Of a DNA stretch of 34,629 nucleotides, positions 8,068 to 16,402 are shown one piece after another; the first letter of the stretch is position 1; the number at the start of each line of letters is the position of its first letter. The translations under genes were made by a program, and so were the position numbers. Under the pieces are notes generated by a model. That model was given only the letters and a program-made list of their open reading frames with translations, made no database searches and was not told the DNA's origin. The DNA comes from Deltaproteobacteria bacterium (lineage in GTDB: Bacteria; Desulfobacterota; Binatia; UBA9968): contig JACQUW010000270.1 of assembly GCA_016210115.1 (NCBI GenBank), forward strand, positions 1 through 34,629, written 5' to 3'.

Positions 8068-9081
8068 CTAGCCGCCTAGCGTTATCATTTCGAGCTTCTT
8101 TTGGGTTTTCGGATTGTAGCCCGTGGACGAATGCAGGGCCTCCAGCCGCTCGGCAGAATATCGGTCGTTTCGTTTTTGCCACACGCCCGAGACGATTTCC
8201 CGAATCGCCTCATCGGACGCCCCGCTCCGCAAGATCGCCTTGAGATCAGTTCCCACTGACGAAAACAGACAGGTCACAAGCTTTCCGTCTGCGGTCAGCC
8301 GCGCCCGTGTACAGGTCGAGCAAAACGGCTCGGTGACGGATGCAATCACACCGAGTTCGCCCCGGCCGTCGACAAATTCGTAGTCCACTGAGGGGGCTGT
8401 TCCGTTATCTCTGCCGACTTCCTTTAGAGGGAATCGGGCGCTGATCCTTTCGATAATCTCTTTTTTCGGGACTAGCTTTTCTGATGTCCAGTTGTTGGAG
8501 TTGCCCACGTCCATATACTCTATAAAGCGGATCGCAAACCCATGCTCTCTGGAGAACTCCACCAACTCAATAATGTCACCGTCGTTGACACCCCGCTCAA
8601 CAACCGCGTTGATCTTAATGGGATGAAGTCCATATTGTTTGGCGGCAAAAAGCCCCTCCAGCACTTTTCCCAGGTCACCTCTTTTGGTCATGCGCCTGAA
8701 CTTGTCCGGATCGAGTGTGTCGATGCTGACATTGATTCGTTTGAGCCCTGCGGTTTTGAGCGCCGGGACCTGTTCCGCGAGAAGCGAGGCGTTGGTCGTA
8801 AGCGAAAGATCATTGAGTCCCTTGATCCCACAGAGCTGCCTGATCAACTTCTCCAGCCCCTTTCGGACCAAAGGTTCCCCGCCCGTCAACCGGACTTTCT
8901 GGACTCCCAATTGGACGAAGAGAGACGTCAGTCTTGTGATCTCTTCAAAAGTGAGGATTTCCGCCTTCTCAATCCAGGTGTATTCGTCATAGGGCATGCA
9001 GTACGTGCAGCGAAAGTTACACCGATCGGTGACGGATATCCTTAGATCTTTTATGGGCCGCTTATAGAGATCGCGCAGCAT
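8068..9081 (-). CDS. moaA: GTP 3',8-cyclase MoaA
   Basis: 337 residues from the ATG at 9081. A GTG at 9138 would add 19 residues, but family members begin near ML.D...R....LRIS, which fits the ATG. The radical SAM motif CNFRCTYC is at the N-terminus and the second Fe-S site CSTCTRARL near the C-terminus. The protein ends in Gly-Gly, the C-terminal tail known to be needed for MoaA activity. It converts GTP to 3',8-cyclo-GTP in the first step of molybdenum cofactor synthesis. No other moa/moe gene is nearby, but a molybdopterin-dependent hydroxylase subunit is encoded about 2 kb away. Confidence 0.95.
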   Translation of the reverse strand: MLRDLYKRPIKDLRISVTDRCNFRCTYCMPYDEYTWIEKAEILTFEEITRLTSLFVQLGVQKVRLTGGEPLVRKGLEKLIRQLCGIKGLNDLSLTTNASLLAEQVPALKTAGLKRINVSIDTLDPDKFRRMTKRGDLGKVLEGLFAAKQYGLHPIKINAVVERGVNDGDIIELVEFSREHGFAIRFIEYMDVGNSNNWTSEKLVPKKEIIERISARFPLKEVGRDNGTAPSVDYEFVDGRGELGVIASVTEPFCSTCTRARLTADGKLVTCLFSSVGTDLKAILRSGASDEAIREIVSGVWQKRNDRYSAERLEALHSSTGYNPKTQKKLEMITLGG

Positions 9082-9184
9082 TGTCTTATAATATGCCGGA
9101 AAGTCATAAGGGCGCAAGAGCCGTCGCAGGTCATGCACATCTGGCCTTGCTCATGGAGCAAAACTGGTTTTTCAGAACAGATAC

Positions 9185-9213
9185 TTGAAGAATTTGCCGT
9201 CCTAAGTGATTAT
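9185..9213 (+). promoter_or_regulatory. possible promoter for the hydroxyacid dehydrogenase-like gene
   Basis: TTGAAG (9185-9190) and GATTAT (9208-9213) are 17 bases apart in the divergent gap before the gene at 9259. Each hexamer matches consensus at four of six positions, so the call rests on spacing and position. Confidence 0.3.
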
Positions 9214-9258
9214 TCGCGGGGTCGAAGCGAATCCAAGACCTGATTAGGAGGTGCCCAA

Positions 9259-10083
9259 ATGGAAAGAATTGGCATTATCGGCGTCGGGGCGATGGGAAGC
9301 GCCCTGTTGGAGCGTTTGAAACTTTCTGGTGTCGAGACTACAGCATTCGACATCGCGCCGCCGGCCCTTGAGGCGGCCCGCTTGTTGGGGGCGCGCACTG
9401 CGCCATCGGCCAAGGCGGTTGCCGAAGCATCGACCATCATCGACGTTGTGGTGCGGACCGATCAGGAAGTCTTGGCTTGTACGATGGGGGAGGGTGGCAT
9501 TTTGGAGGGCGCTGGCCCGGGCGCGCTGGTTTTGCTCCATAGTACGATCCGGCCTGACACGACCAGGAAGGTTGCGAAAACCGCCCGCGGCCGGAATGTT
9601 CAGGTCATCGATGCGTGTATGACCGCGGTGCCCAGGGTCGTGCGAGAAGGCGGTCTTGTTTTTCTCGTTGGCGGGCCCGCTGAAGCCGTGGAGCGGGCCA
9701 GACCCCACCTTCTTCATATGGCGAAAGACGTGATCCATATGGGACCCCTGGGGACTGGAAATGTGGCGAAGCTGATTAAGAACCTGGTGAACGCTTCCGA
9801 GGGCTTGATCGTTCACGAAGCGATCCGGATTGGCCTGGAAGGCGGCATTGCTTGCGCTGACGCCCTCGAAATGTTGCGCAAGACTCGTTCCGACTCAATC
9901 CTTAGCCGCTGGGAAGAGAGGTTCGATCTATCGGGAAGCAAGCCGATCATGCGAGTTGGGCAAAATCTCTACGACAAAGATGTTCCACTGGCGGCCGAGG
10001 TGGGACGACAATTCGGGCTCGATATCCCAATCACAGAGCAACTTGCGGCCGCAGGCCTGCGTCTGGTTGGTTCCAGGAGATGA
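9259..10083 (+). CDS. NAD(P)-dependent beta-hydroxyacid dehydrogenase family protein
   Basis: 274 residues. The N-terminal Rossmann motif is GIIGVGAMGSALLERL, the C-terminal helical domain carries GNVAKLIKNLV with the conserved catalytic Lys of 3-hydroxyisobutyrate dehydrogenase and 6-phosphogluconate dehydrogenase relatives. AGGAGG sits seven bases before the ATG, which fixes the start. The usual substrate loop near residue 120 (D-A-P-V-S-G in classic members) reads D-A-C-M-T-A here, so the substrate is probably not plain 3-hydroxyisobutyrate or tartronate semialdehyde. It is a single gene with cysE 140 bases downstream. Imine reductase-like activity is another possibility for this superfamily. 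Confidence 0.83.
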   Translation: MERIGIIGVGAMGSALLERLKLSGVETTAFDIAPPALEAARLLGARTAPSAKAVAEASTIIDVVVRTDQEVLACTMGEGGILEGAGPGALVLLHSTIRPDTTRKVAKTARGRNVQVIDACMTAVPRVVREGGLVFLVGGPAEAVERARPHLLHMAKDVIHMGPLGTGNVAKLIKNLVNASEGLIVHEAIRIGLEGGIACADALEMLRKTRSDSILSRWEERFDLSGSKPIMRVGQNLYDKDVPLAAEVGRQFGLDIPITEQLAAAGLRLVGSRR

Positions 10084-10225
10084 ACAGGCTCCAAAAAGGA
10101 GACCGGCCGATCGTAGTTTCCCTATCAGCCTTGCGATTGGCCAACGTTTTCCGGCGTGATAAGAAATAGATAAGGACCTGGGGGGGGACATCCGGCCCGC
10201 AGCTCGGTCGGTGAAGAGAGGTTTT

Positions 10226-11188
10226 ATGAGCAGTCCAGAAAAAGGATTCCAAGAATGGCTGACGAAAGATCTGGGCCACGTCGTCCGGCAGTTCGAAAGC
10301 CGACTGCACAATACGTGCTCTTTGTGTTCTATTGCCGGAAAAATCGGCATCTCCACGCGGACCGAAGTATATGCAGTGCTGGATGCTCTCTTGGAAAGCC
10401 TGTTTCCCGGCTGTTACAGCCGGGAAAATATCGACCCGGAATCCTTAGACGCTTTTGTTGAGGAGCGACTGCGCTACGCGGCGACTCTGTCGTTCAGCCT
10501 GATCCAAAACGCTTGCCGCTTTGAAAAGGGAGGGAAAGAAAGCTCAGATCATAATTCGGCCGAAAAGGCCTTCGAGGCCGTTCGAAGATTGATTGAGGAA
10601 TTTCCCGAAATCCATTCGATGCTTATGGCCGATCTTCAGGCCGCTTACGAAGGCGATCCCGCCGCCCGATCGGTTGAGGAAGTGGTGATCAGTTATCCTT
10701 TTGTAGAAGCCATCGCCACTCATCGGATTGCCCATTCGTTCTATGCCAGCGGTGTGCCTTTTCTTCCTCGAATGATGTCAGAGCGAGCGCACTCCAATAC
10801 CGGCATAGACATCCATCCCGGAGCCAAAATTGGGAAGGGGTTTTTTATTGACCATGGAACGGGCGTGGTGATCGGGGAAACCACCGTCATCGGCGAGCAG
10901 GTAAAAATGTATCAAGGCGTGACTTTGGGCGCGTTAAGCTTCGCCAGCGATGAACACGGCCAACCCATCAAAGGCGTAAAGCGTCACCCCAACATTGAAG
11001 ATCATGTAATTCTTTATGCCCAGGCCACCATTCTCGGCGGGCAAACCACGGTTGGGCATCATTCGGTTATCGGCGGTAACGTCTGGCTCACCAAGTCGGT
11101 GCCGCCCTACAGCAAGATTTACAACGTTCCGCCGGATCTGCGGGTTACGCCGAACGAGAACATCAACGGTTTCGATTATGAAATTTGA
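10226..11188 (+). CDS. cysE: serine O-acetyltransferase
   Basis: 320 residues from ATG 10226. An in-frame GTG at 10211 is possible, but GAGAGG lies just before the ATG. The N-terminal half is helical (about 165 residues). The C-terminal half is a left-handed beta-helix of hexapeptide repeats with DIHPGAKIGKGFFIDHGTG and VVIGETTVIGEQV, the active-site His being in IDHGTG. It transfers acetyl from acetyl-CoA to serine for cysteine synthesis in the cytoplasm. The protein ends in Ile (FDYEI). A C-terminal Ile is the residue that CysE proteins insert into the active site of CysK, so formation of a cysteine synthase complex is likely. No cysK is in the window. Its last 13 bases overlap the end of the convergent molybdopterin gene. 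Confidence 0.93.
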   Translation: MSSPEKGFQEWLTKDLGHVVRQFESRLHNTCSLCSIAGKIGISTRTEVYAVLDALLESLFPGCYSRENIDPESLDAFVEERLRYAATLSFSLIQNACRFEKGGKESSDHNSAEKAFEAVRRLIEEFPEIHSMLMADLQAAYEGDPAARSVEEVVISYPFVEAIATHRIAHSFYASGVPFLPRMMSERAHSNTGIDIHPGAKIGKGFFIDHGTGVVIGETTVIGEQVKMYQGVTLGALSFASDEHGQPIKGVKRHPNIEDHVILYAQATILGGQTTVGHHSVIGGNVWLTKSVPPYSKIYNVPPDLRVTPNENINGFDYEI

Positions 11189-13407
11189 CCTGGCCGCATG
11201 GCCCTGTAGATCTTCTCTGCCGTGATCGGCAAATCCCGAATCCGCACCCTCACGGCATCGTCCACCGCGTTGGCTATAGCCGCCGCGACCGGGGAACTCG
11301 GGTTTTCCCCGATCCCTTTGACCTGGTACGGACCCACGCCTCCGTCGGCCTTGACCAGCACGGTCGTGAGTTCAGGGATATCTTTCACCGTGGGAATTTT
11401 GTAGTCGCCGAAATTCAGCGTCCTCACGCGGCCCTCTTCCACCACGACCTCTTCCAGGAGACCGTAGCCTATGCCCTGAACCACGCCGCCATCGATTTGC
11501 CCCTGGTGCCCGATCGGGTTCATGACGACTCCGGTATCATGAGCGCTGGTGATCCGCAGCAGCGTCACCTGGCCGGTTTCCGGGTCTACCGAGACTTCCG
11601 CCACCTGGGCAGTAAAGCCAGTCACCGGCGAGTGCTCGTCGTCCCGGTTTACAACCTGCTTTGTAATGGAGCGGCCGATACGGGAAAGGATCTCGTTCCA
11701 GTGCTTGCGCTCCCCGGTCGCGCTTCGCGCGATCTCTTTCCCTTCAAGAAAAATCTCACCCCGCGGCCATCCGAGTAGTCGTTCGGCGATGCCGAGCAGC
11801 TCCTGTTTGGCTTCCCCGGCCGCCTGGTAAGCCGCGCCGCTGGCAACCCGGGTGCCTCGGCTCCCGCCGATGCCGGTATCGAACGGAAGCCCGAGATCCG
11901 TGTCGATGATCCTTATCTGAATCTCCTCCGGCGCGAGCGAAAGTTCCTCAGCCACGATCTGCCTCAGAGTGGTATACGTTCCGCTCCCCTGCTCGAACAC
12001 AGGGGTGTAAAGAACGATTGATCCGTCGGAATTTAGCTGGACTGTCAATGATGTAGCTCCGCCACCGGGAGGACGATAGCCCATGGCGATGCCCCTCCCG
12101 ATATTTTGTTTTTTGTGAGACTTGTACCCGGCCGCTTCGACGGCGGCTTTGAGCGTCTCTTTTGCCTTTATGCCTTGGTAGTGATCGCCCGTGAGCGTGA
12201 TCTCTCCCTCTTCGATCAGATTTTTGAGCCGGAATTCCAGCGGATCCATGCGCAGCTCGCGCGCGACGCAATCCATTTGCGACTCGGCGGCAAAAAAGGC
12301 CTGGGGCTCTCCGGGCGCTCTCATCTGGCCGCCGGGGATGTTGTTCGTGTAGACCCGCGTAACGGCAATATGCGAATGCGGGACCCGGTAAAACCCGCCG
12401 CCGTGAGCGGCGCCGTTGACAATCGCGGAGGGTCTCAGTCCGCCGTAAGCTCCGCTGTCAAGGATCACTTCCATCTTGTGGGCCATTAGAGTGCCATCAC
12501 GGTTGACCCCTGTTTTGACGTGGATGACCGCCGCATGCCTGGGCGCGCCGGCTCCCAGCTCTTCCTGATAATCCATAACCATCTTAACCGGCCTCCCGGT
12601 CCGCAGCGCCAGAAAATAGCAGAGGGGTTCGTCCATAGGCGCACCTTTGCCGCCGAAGTCGCCGCCGATCGAAACCGGGTTTACGCGAATGCTCTCGTTC
12701 GGAATACCTAAGGCCTCTGAAAGGCTCTGTCTCAATCCCTGCGGCACCTTGTTGGGCGACCAGACCTGCACTCTTTGCTGATCGTCGATCCATACCAGGC
12801 AGCAGTGGGGCTCTAAAAAGGCCTGATAGACGCGCGAGAGCGCGAAGCTGTTTTCGACGATCAGATCGGATCGGGCGAATCCCGTTTCAAGCTCGCCCCG
12901 TTCATACACGGTGCGAACGTAGGCGTTCGAAACCTTATCGAGACGTTTGGGAAGTCCGGGGTAGCTGTTTACCTCTGGATGTATGACCGGAGCCCCCTCT
13001 TCCATAGCGGAAACAGGATCGAAGACAGCCGGAAGCTCTTCGTAATCGACGCGAATGAGGTGCAATGCGGTTTCGGCAGCCGCAGAATCTTCGGCCGCCA
13101 CCGCAGCCACACGCTCACCGGCAAAACGCACCCGCTCATGAGCCAAGACGGGCACGTCACGATATCGCCGCCCGAAAAGAATCCCCTTGACGTCGGCCCC
13201 TGTGAGAACCGCGCGCACGCCCGGCACTCTTTGGGCGCGAGAGGTATCTAGATGCAAGATGCGCGCATGAGGATGCGGACTGCGCAAAGCTCGGGCCGTA
13301 AGAGTTCCCGGGAGCACGACATCGGCGGTATAGCGCGCCTCGCCGGTGACTTTTCCAGCCATCTCCGTCCGTGGTATCGGCTGCCCTATGATGCGGTACG
13401 AACTCAT
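11176..13407 (-). CDS. xanthine dehydrogenase family molybdopterin-binding (large) subunit
   Basis: 743 residues from ATG 13407, which has AGGAGG four bases upstream; the frame opens 11 codons earlier at 13440 without such a site. Motifs of the molybdenum hydroxylase large subunit are present in order: an N-terminal a/b hammerhead domain (GKVTGEARYTADV), IGGDFGGKG, QMRAPGEPQAFFAAES, FEQGSGTYTTLRQ, GSRGTRVASGA and finally GIGENPSSPVAA with the catalytic Glu. Such subunits hydroxylate purines, aldehydes, CO or aryl-CoA thioesters and normally need an FAD subunit and a 2Fe-2S subunit. Neither is next to it; the flanking genes are cysE (convergent) and the ubiD-like gene upstream. The substrate cannot be told from sequence. 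moaA about 2 kb away could supply the cofactor. Confidence 0.88.
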   Translation of the reverse strand: MSSYRIIGQPIPRTEMAGKVTGEARYTADVVLPGTLTARALRSPHPHARILHLDTSRAQRVPGVRAVLTGADVKGILFGRRYRDVPVLAHERVRFAGERVAAVAAEDSAAAETALHLIRVDYEELPAVFDPVSAMEEGAPVIHPEVNSYPGLPKRLDKVSNAYVRTVYERGELETGFARSDLIVENSFALSRVYQAFLEPHCCLVWIDDQQRVQVWSPNKVPQGLRQSLSEALGIPNESIRVNPVSIGGDFGGKGAPMDEPLCYFLALRTGRPVKMVMDYQEELGAGAPRHAAVIHVKTGVNRDGTLMAHKMEVILDSGAYGGLRPSAIVNGAAHGGGFYRVPHSHIAVTRVYTNNIPGGQMRAPGEPQAFFAAESQMDCVARELRMDPLEFRLKNLIEEGEITLTGDHYQGIKAKETLKAAVEAAGYKSHKKQNIGRGIAMGYRPPGGGATSLTVQLNSDGSIVLYTPVFEQGSGTYTTLRQIVAEELSLAPEEIQIRIIDTDLGLPFDTGIGGSRGTRVASGAAYQAAGEAKQELLGIAERLLGWPRGEIFLEGKEIARSATGERKHWNEILSRIGRSITKQVVNRDDEHSPVTGFTAQVAEVSVDPETGQVTLLRITSAHDTGVVMNPIGHQGQIDGGVVQGIGYGLLEEVVVEEGRVRTLNFGDYKIPTVKDIPELTTVLVKADGGVGPYQVKGIGENPSSPVAAAIANAVDDAVRVRIRDLPITAEKIYRAMRPGQIS

Positions 13408-13517
13408 CGCTCCTCCTGGAAGAATTTTTTCGAGATACAAGTAATCGATAGGACGGGAAAATACAAACTGCGGTTGAAGAACGGGGCGATGCTGAGATGC
13501 CGGCTACGGCGCGGCTT

Positions 13518-13533
13518 GCTATTTGACAATAGC
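13518..13533. promoter_or_regulatory. inverted repeat between the ubiD-like and molybdopterin genes
   Basis: GCTATT-TGAC-AATAGC is a perfect 6-bp inverted repeat in the 264-base gap between these same-strand genes. A second perfect 12-base palindrome, CCTTCGCGAAGG, lies at 13635-13646 just after the ubiD-like stop. Either could be an operator or a weak terminator stem; there is no T run. I see no gene in the gap. Confidence 0.25.
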
Positions 13534-13671
13534 CAGCGTTTTCATCTCTTTCACTGTTTTTGCAGCCGCCCGGCTCCCTCACCGCTCTGCGGATCATGCG
13601 AGCAAAACCACAACCAGACCGCCGGCAAATTCCGCCTTCGCGAAGGAGAATGCCGCGCCACTGACTCTAAA

Positions 13672-15141
13672 CTAACGCAAGAGATAGCCGAATTTCTCGC
13701 GCGCTTTGCGCGCGATTTCCGGGCTGGGAGCGTTGACTCTTGGAAACCGGTCCATCCACTCATAAGGCCGGGTCGCATCGATGATAACACGGGAGTTGGT
13801 GATGTCCTTGACTTCCCGCTGCTCAGGTGTAAGTCGTGGATCCGCGGGAGCCGTCCGCATCCTGCGCAGGATGTCCATGGACGTGGCCGGGTCACATCGT
13901 GTGACCATGGCCCACATCAGTTCTTCAAAATTCGAGACGTCGACGTCCTCATCAACGACGATGATGAACTTGCAGCCGTAAACACTCGATCCGCAGGTCG
14001 CGGCCAGGACTCCGGCCTGCTTGGCGTGTCCCGGATAGCGCTGTTTGATGGCAATCCCATGAAGCATGCGCGATGCCCCGACCTCATGGCACCAAACCTG
14101 CGTCACGTCCGGAACTCCGGCACGGGCCAATTCATTCCGAAGCATGGCTGAGCGCACGACCGCCCGATAGCGGGCCGCCTCGTCGGGGCCTCCACCCAGC
14201 GGTGGAACCCCGAGAATAATTGGATCATTGCGGTGATAAATGGCCTCGATCTCGAGCACGGGTTGCGGGCTTGCGCCCCCCGCATAGTAGCCTGTCCACT
14301 CGCCAAACGGCCCCTCTGTCTTGCGAATCTTGGGATCCAGATAACCTTCAAGAACGATCTCGGCGTTGGCCGGGAAAGGTAATCCGGTTACCTTCCCTCG
14401 CACCAGCTCCACCGGCTTTCCGCGCATGCCTCCGACAATATCAAACTCGCAGACGCCATAGGGATGCTCCGTTCCGGCCATAAAGAAAAACATGGGGTCG
14501 CTTCCTAACACGAGGGCGATCGGCATTTTTTCCCCACGGCTGAAGTACTTGCCGCGGTGCATGTAGGCGTGTTTTCCTGGAACAAACATCAAACCTGCGG
14601 ACTTGTGGTCGTGGATCATCGCCCGGTAGCAGCCCACATTGAGCCATCCCTCGTCCGGATCCATGGTCACCGAGAAGCAGCCCGTGCCGATATAGCGCCC
14701 GCCGTCATGAGCATGCCAGATCGGGGCAGGAAATTTGGTGATATCGATCTCCTCCCCCGTTAAAATATTCTCGAAAACAGGGCCATCGTCGACGATTTTT
14801 GAGGCGAGGCGCCCCTCGTCCTTTACGTAGTGTTCGAAAAAAGCCCGGCTAAGCTCCTGTTTCGTGAGATGGTCGGGAAAGCCCAGGGTCATGTTGCGGC
14901 GCTTGCCAGCAAAAATATTGATGAGCACACGAAATCCCTTGGGACAGCCGGGTACCTCGTCAAAAAGTACCGCGGGACCATTGTCAGCGCGTATAACGGC
15001 GTCCGCCGCAAGTCCGATCTCTTCCTGCCAGGACGCTCCGAGAACCGTTCGAAGCTCACCCAGGCGCTCGGCCTCCCGCATCCATTCGCGCAGATCACTG
15101 TAGCGCAATTCTGGTTTGACTTGGCTGTTGTTCATGATCAT
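13672..15141 (-). CDS. UbiD family (prenylated-FMN-dependent) decarboxylase
   Basis: 489 residues, usual for UbiD. The prenylated-FMN site region is seen as NVGCYRAM with the conserved Arg and as EIVLEGYLDP followed by TEGPFGEWTGYY, which holds the family's catalytic Glu residues. GGGG two bases before the ATG may serve as the ribosome site. Family members reversibly decarboxylate aromatic or alpha,beta-unsaturated acids in the cytoplasm and depend on UbiX for the cofactor; no ubiX is in the window. The neighbour downstream is the molybdenum hydroxylase subunit rather than ubiquinone genes, so a catabolic role on an aromatic acid is more likely than ubiquinone synthesis. That last point is inference from context. 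Confidence 0.9.
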   Translation of the reverse strand: MIMNNSQVKPELRYSDLREWMREAERLGELRTVLGASWQEEIGLAADAVIRADNGPAVLFDEVPGCPKGFRVLINIFAGKRRNMTLGFPDHLTKQELSRAFFEHYVKDEGRLASKIVDDGPVFENILTGEEIDITKFPAPIWHAHDGGRYIGTGCFSVTMDPDEGWLNVGCYRAMIHDHKSAGLMFVPGKHAYMHRGKYFSRGEKMPIALVLGSDPMFFFMAGTEHPYGVCEFDIVGGMRGKPVELVRGKVTGLPFPANAEIVLEGYLDPKIRKTEGPFGEWTGYYAGGASPQPVLEIEAIYHRNDPIILGVPPLGGGPDEAARYRAVVRSAMLRNELARAGVPDVTQVWCHEVGASRMLHGIAIKQRYPGHAKQAGVLAATCGSSVYGCKFIIVVDEDVDVSNFEELMWAMVTRCDPATSMDILRRMRTAPADPRLTPEQREVKDITNSRVIIDATRPYEWMDRFPRVNAPSPEIARKAREKFGYLLR

Positions 15142-15301
15142 TCCCCAGTCTCTTTTGAGATCCCATCAGGCTACCATAGGCGCCGCCCTCAAGGAATCGT
15201 CGTTGTTTGGGCCCGAGTCGCCGGTGGACAATCCTACCTGAGATCGGCGATCAGATCAAAATGTTTCTTGGGAAATCCTGCAAAATAAAGGAGCTGGAAA
15301 C

Positions 15302-15330
15302 TTGACGGTGATTTCAAAAATCGAATAGAT
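15302..15330 (+). promoter_or_regulatory. possible promoter of the DsrE-like gene
   Basis: TTGACG (15302-15307) and ATAGAT (15325-15330) are 17 bases apart in the 225-base divergent gap before the start at 15367. The -35 is strong (five of six) and the -10 moderate. Confidence 0.4.
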
Positions 15331-15366
15331 TGGCCCGAGCGAGAAGAGAAGGGATGCATTGACAAA

Positions 15367-15717
15367 ATGAACAGGGATCTTTCAGATACAGCGATTATCG
15401 TGACGAGCGAGGGTATGGGGTCGGGCCCGTCGGAGCTTCGGCTCCGCTTGCTCACGAATTATCTTAAGCTATTGCTGGAGAACAATCTAAAGCCGGGAGT
15501 TTTTTGCTTCTACACGGACGGGGTCAAACTGCTCGCGGAAGGCTCGCCGCTATTGGACCTCTTTCAAGAGCTTGACAAACGTGGGGTTCGGCTGATCGTA
15601 TGCAAAACCTGTCTCGATTATTTCGGCCTTACGGAAAAGCTGCGGGTCGGCTTGATCGGAGGCATGGGGGACATTCAGGCCGCTCAGGTGCTGGCCGCTA
15701 AGGTCATCTCGTTGTGA
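15367..15717 (+). CDS. DsrE-like small protein
   Basis: 116 residues with the DsrE/DsrF-like fold pattern: an N-terminal strand (AIIVTSEGMG), a helix, FCFYTDGVKLL, and then VRLIVCKTCLDYFGL, where DsrE-like proteins carry their reactive Cys. Two Cys form a CxxC pair (CKTC). The sequence is most like the C-terminal DsrE part of YedF-type proteins linked with selenium or sulfur transfer, but the N-terminal TusA-like part of YedF is missing. It stands alone, divergent from the ubiD-like gene and convergent with the zinc-ribbon gene. Role in sulfur-relay chemistry is a guess from the fold. The ribosome site is weak (GAAGGG, long spacing). Confidence 0.75.
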   Translation: MNRDLSDTAIIVTSEGMGSGPSELRLRLLTNYLKLLLENNLKPGVFCFYTDGVKLLAEGSPLLDLFQELDKRGVRLIVCKTCLDYFGLTEKLRVGLIGGMGDIQAAQVLAAKVISL

Positions 15718-15798
15718 TCAAAGAGGACGGGGTGTTGTTCCTACCCTGGTGAGCCGGCGCAGTTGCAGAAAGTCCGATGGAGAGTTCTGTTGGCTGCC

Positions 15799-16344
15799 TC
15801 ATTTTTTTCCAAAGAGGCGCGACCAGAAGGAGCGTTGCAGTGGACTGCGGCATTGAGGGCAGGAAGACAAAACTGAAGAGAACTTTGAGCCGCAGTTTGC
15901 GCATTGCCTCACCCCTTCAGCTCGCCGGGATCGGACGATAGATGAGCGGCCCTGTGCCTCGCCTCCGAAGGTTTTTGTAAGTACCATTTCCTGGCTCTTC
16001 CCCGAAGCGAGAGCCTTTTCAACCATGGCCTGAATCTCAGGCGACAGTTCATCACCGGAGCCCAAAACTTTTTGCGTCGTGATGGTCTCTGTCTTCGTGA
16101 CGACGCTGATTGAGCTTTGTCCCGTCATCATTTGCTGCAAGGCAGTTTCCAAATCCACCTGGTTGTGCTCGGCGGTCGCTCGAAGCCCGCTCTGTATGGC
16201 TTGAAAGGCCATAAGACTCGATTCGCCATAGACTTGTTTGCACGCTCGCAAAAGAGCCTCTTCCAAATCTTCTTCCGGCTGCCGCTCCTGCAAAGCCTTC
16301 CGGCCAACTGCGGTCACATCGATCTCAAGTTCCTTTTCTACCAT
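15799..16344 (-). CDS. hypothetical protein with C-terminal zinc ribbon
   Basis: 181 residues from ATG 16344. A longer frame starting at 16503 overlaps the 3' end of the upstream gene and gives an Arg-rich, unlikely N-terminus, so I rejected it. The first 130 residues are acidic and helical with no recognised family. The C-terminus has two Cys pairs, CANC and CPQC, 15 residues apart, a rubredoxin-like or treble-clef zinc ribbon, followed by a short basic tail (SRLFGKK). It lies 58 bases downstream of the MetE-like gene in the same direction, so the two are probably co-transcribed. No signal peptide or membrane segment is seen. Function unknown. Confidence 0.65.
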   Translation of the reverse strand: MVEKELEIDVTAVGRKALQERQPEEDLEEALLRACKQVYGESSLMAFQAIQSGLRATAEHNQVDLETALQQMMTGQSSISVVTKTETITTQKVLGSGDELSPEIQAMVEKALASGKSQEMVLTKTFGGEAQGRSSIVRSRRAEGVRQCANCGSKFSSVLSSCPQCRSPLQRSFWSRLFGKK

Positions 16345-16402
16345 CGCAGCTTTCTTTCCCCGGCGGAAGCGGGGACGGTTTCTTTTCCTCTCGCCCCGGT
16401 GA

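Noticed and set aside
13252-14151. 299-codon plus-strand frame opposite the ubiD-like and molybdopterin genes
   Set aside because: It overlaps two well-supported genes on the other strand and is Arg/His-rich, as expected of an antisense shadow.
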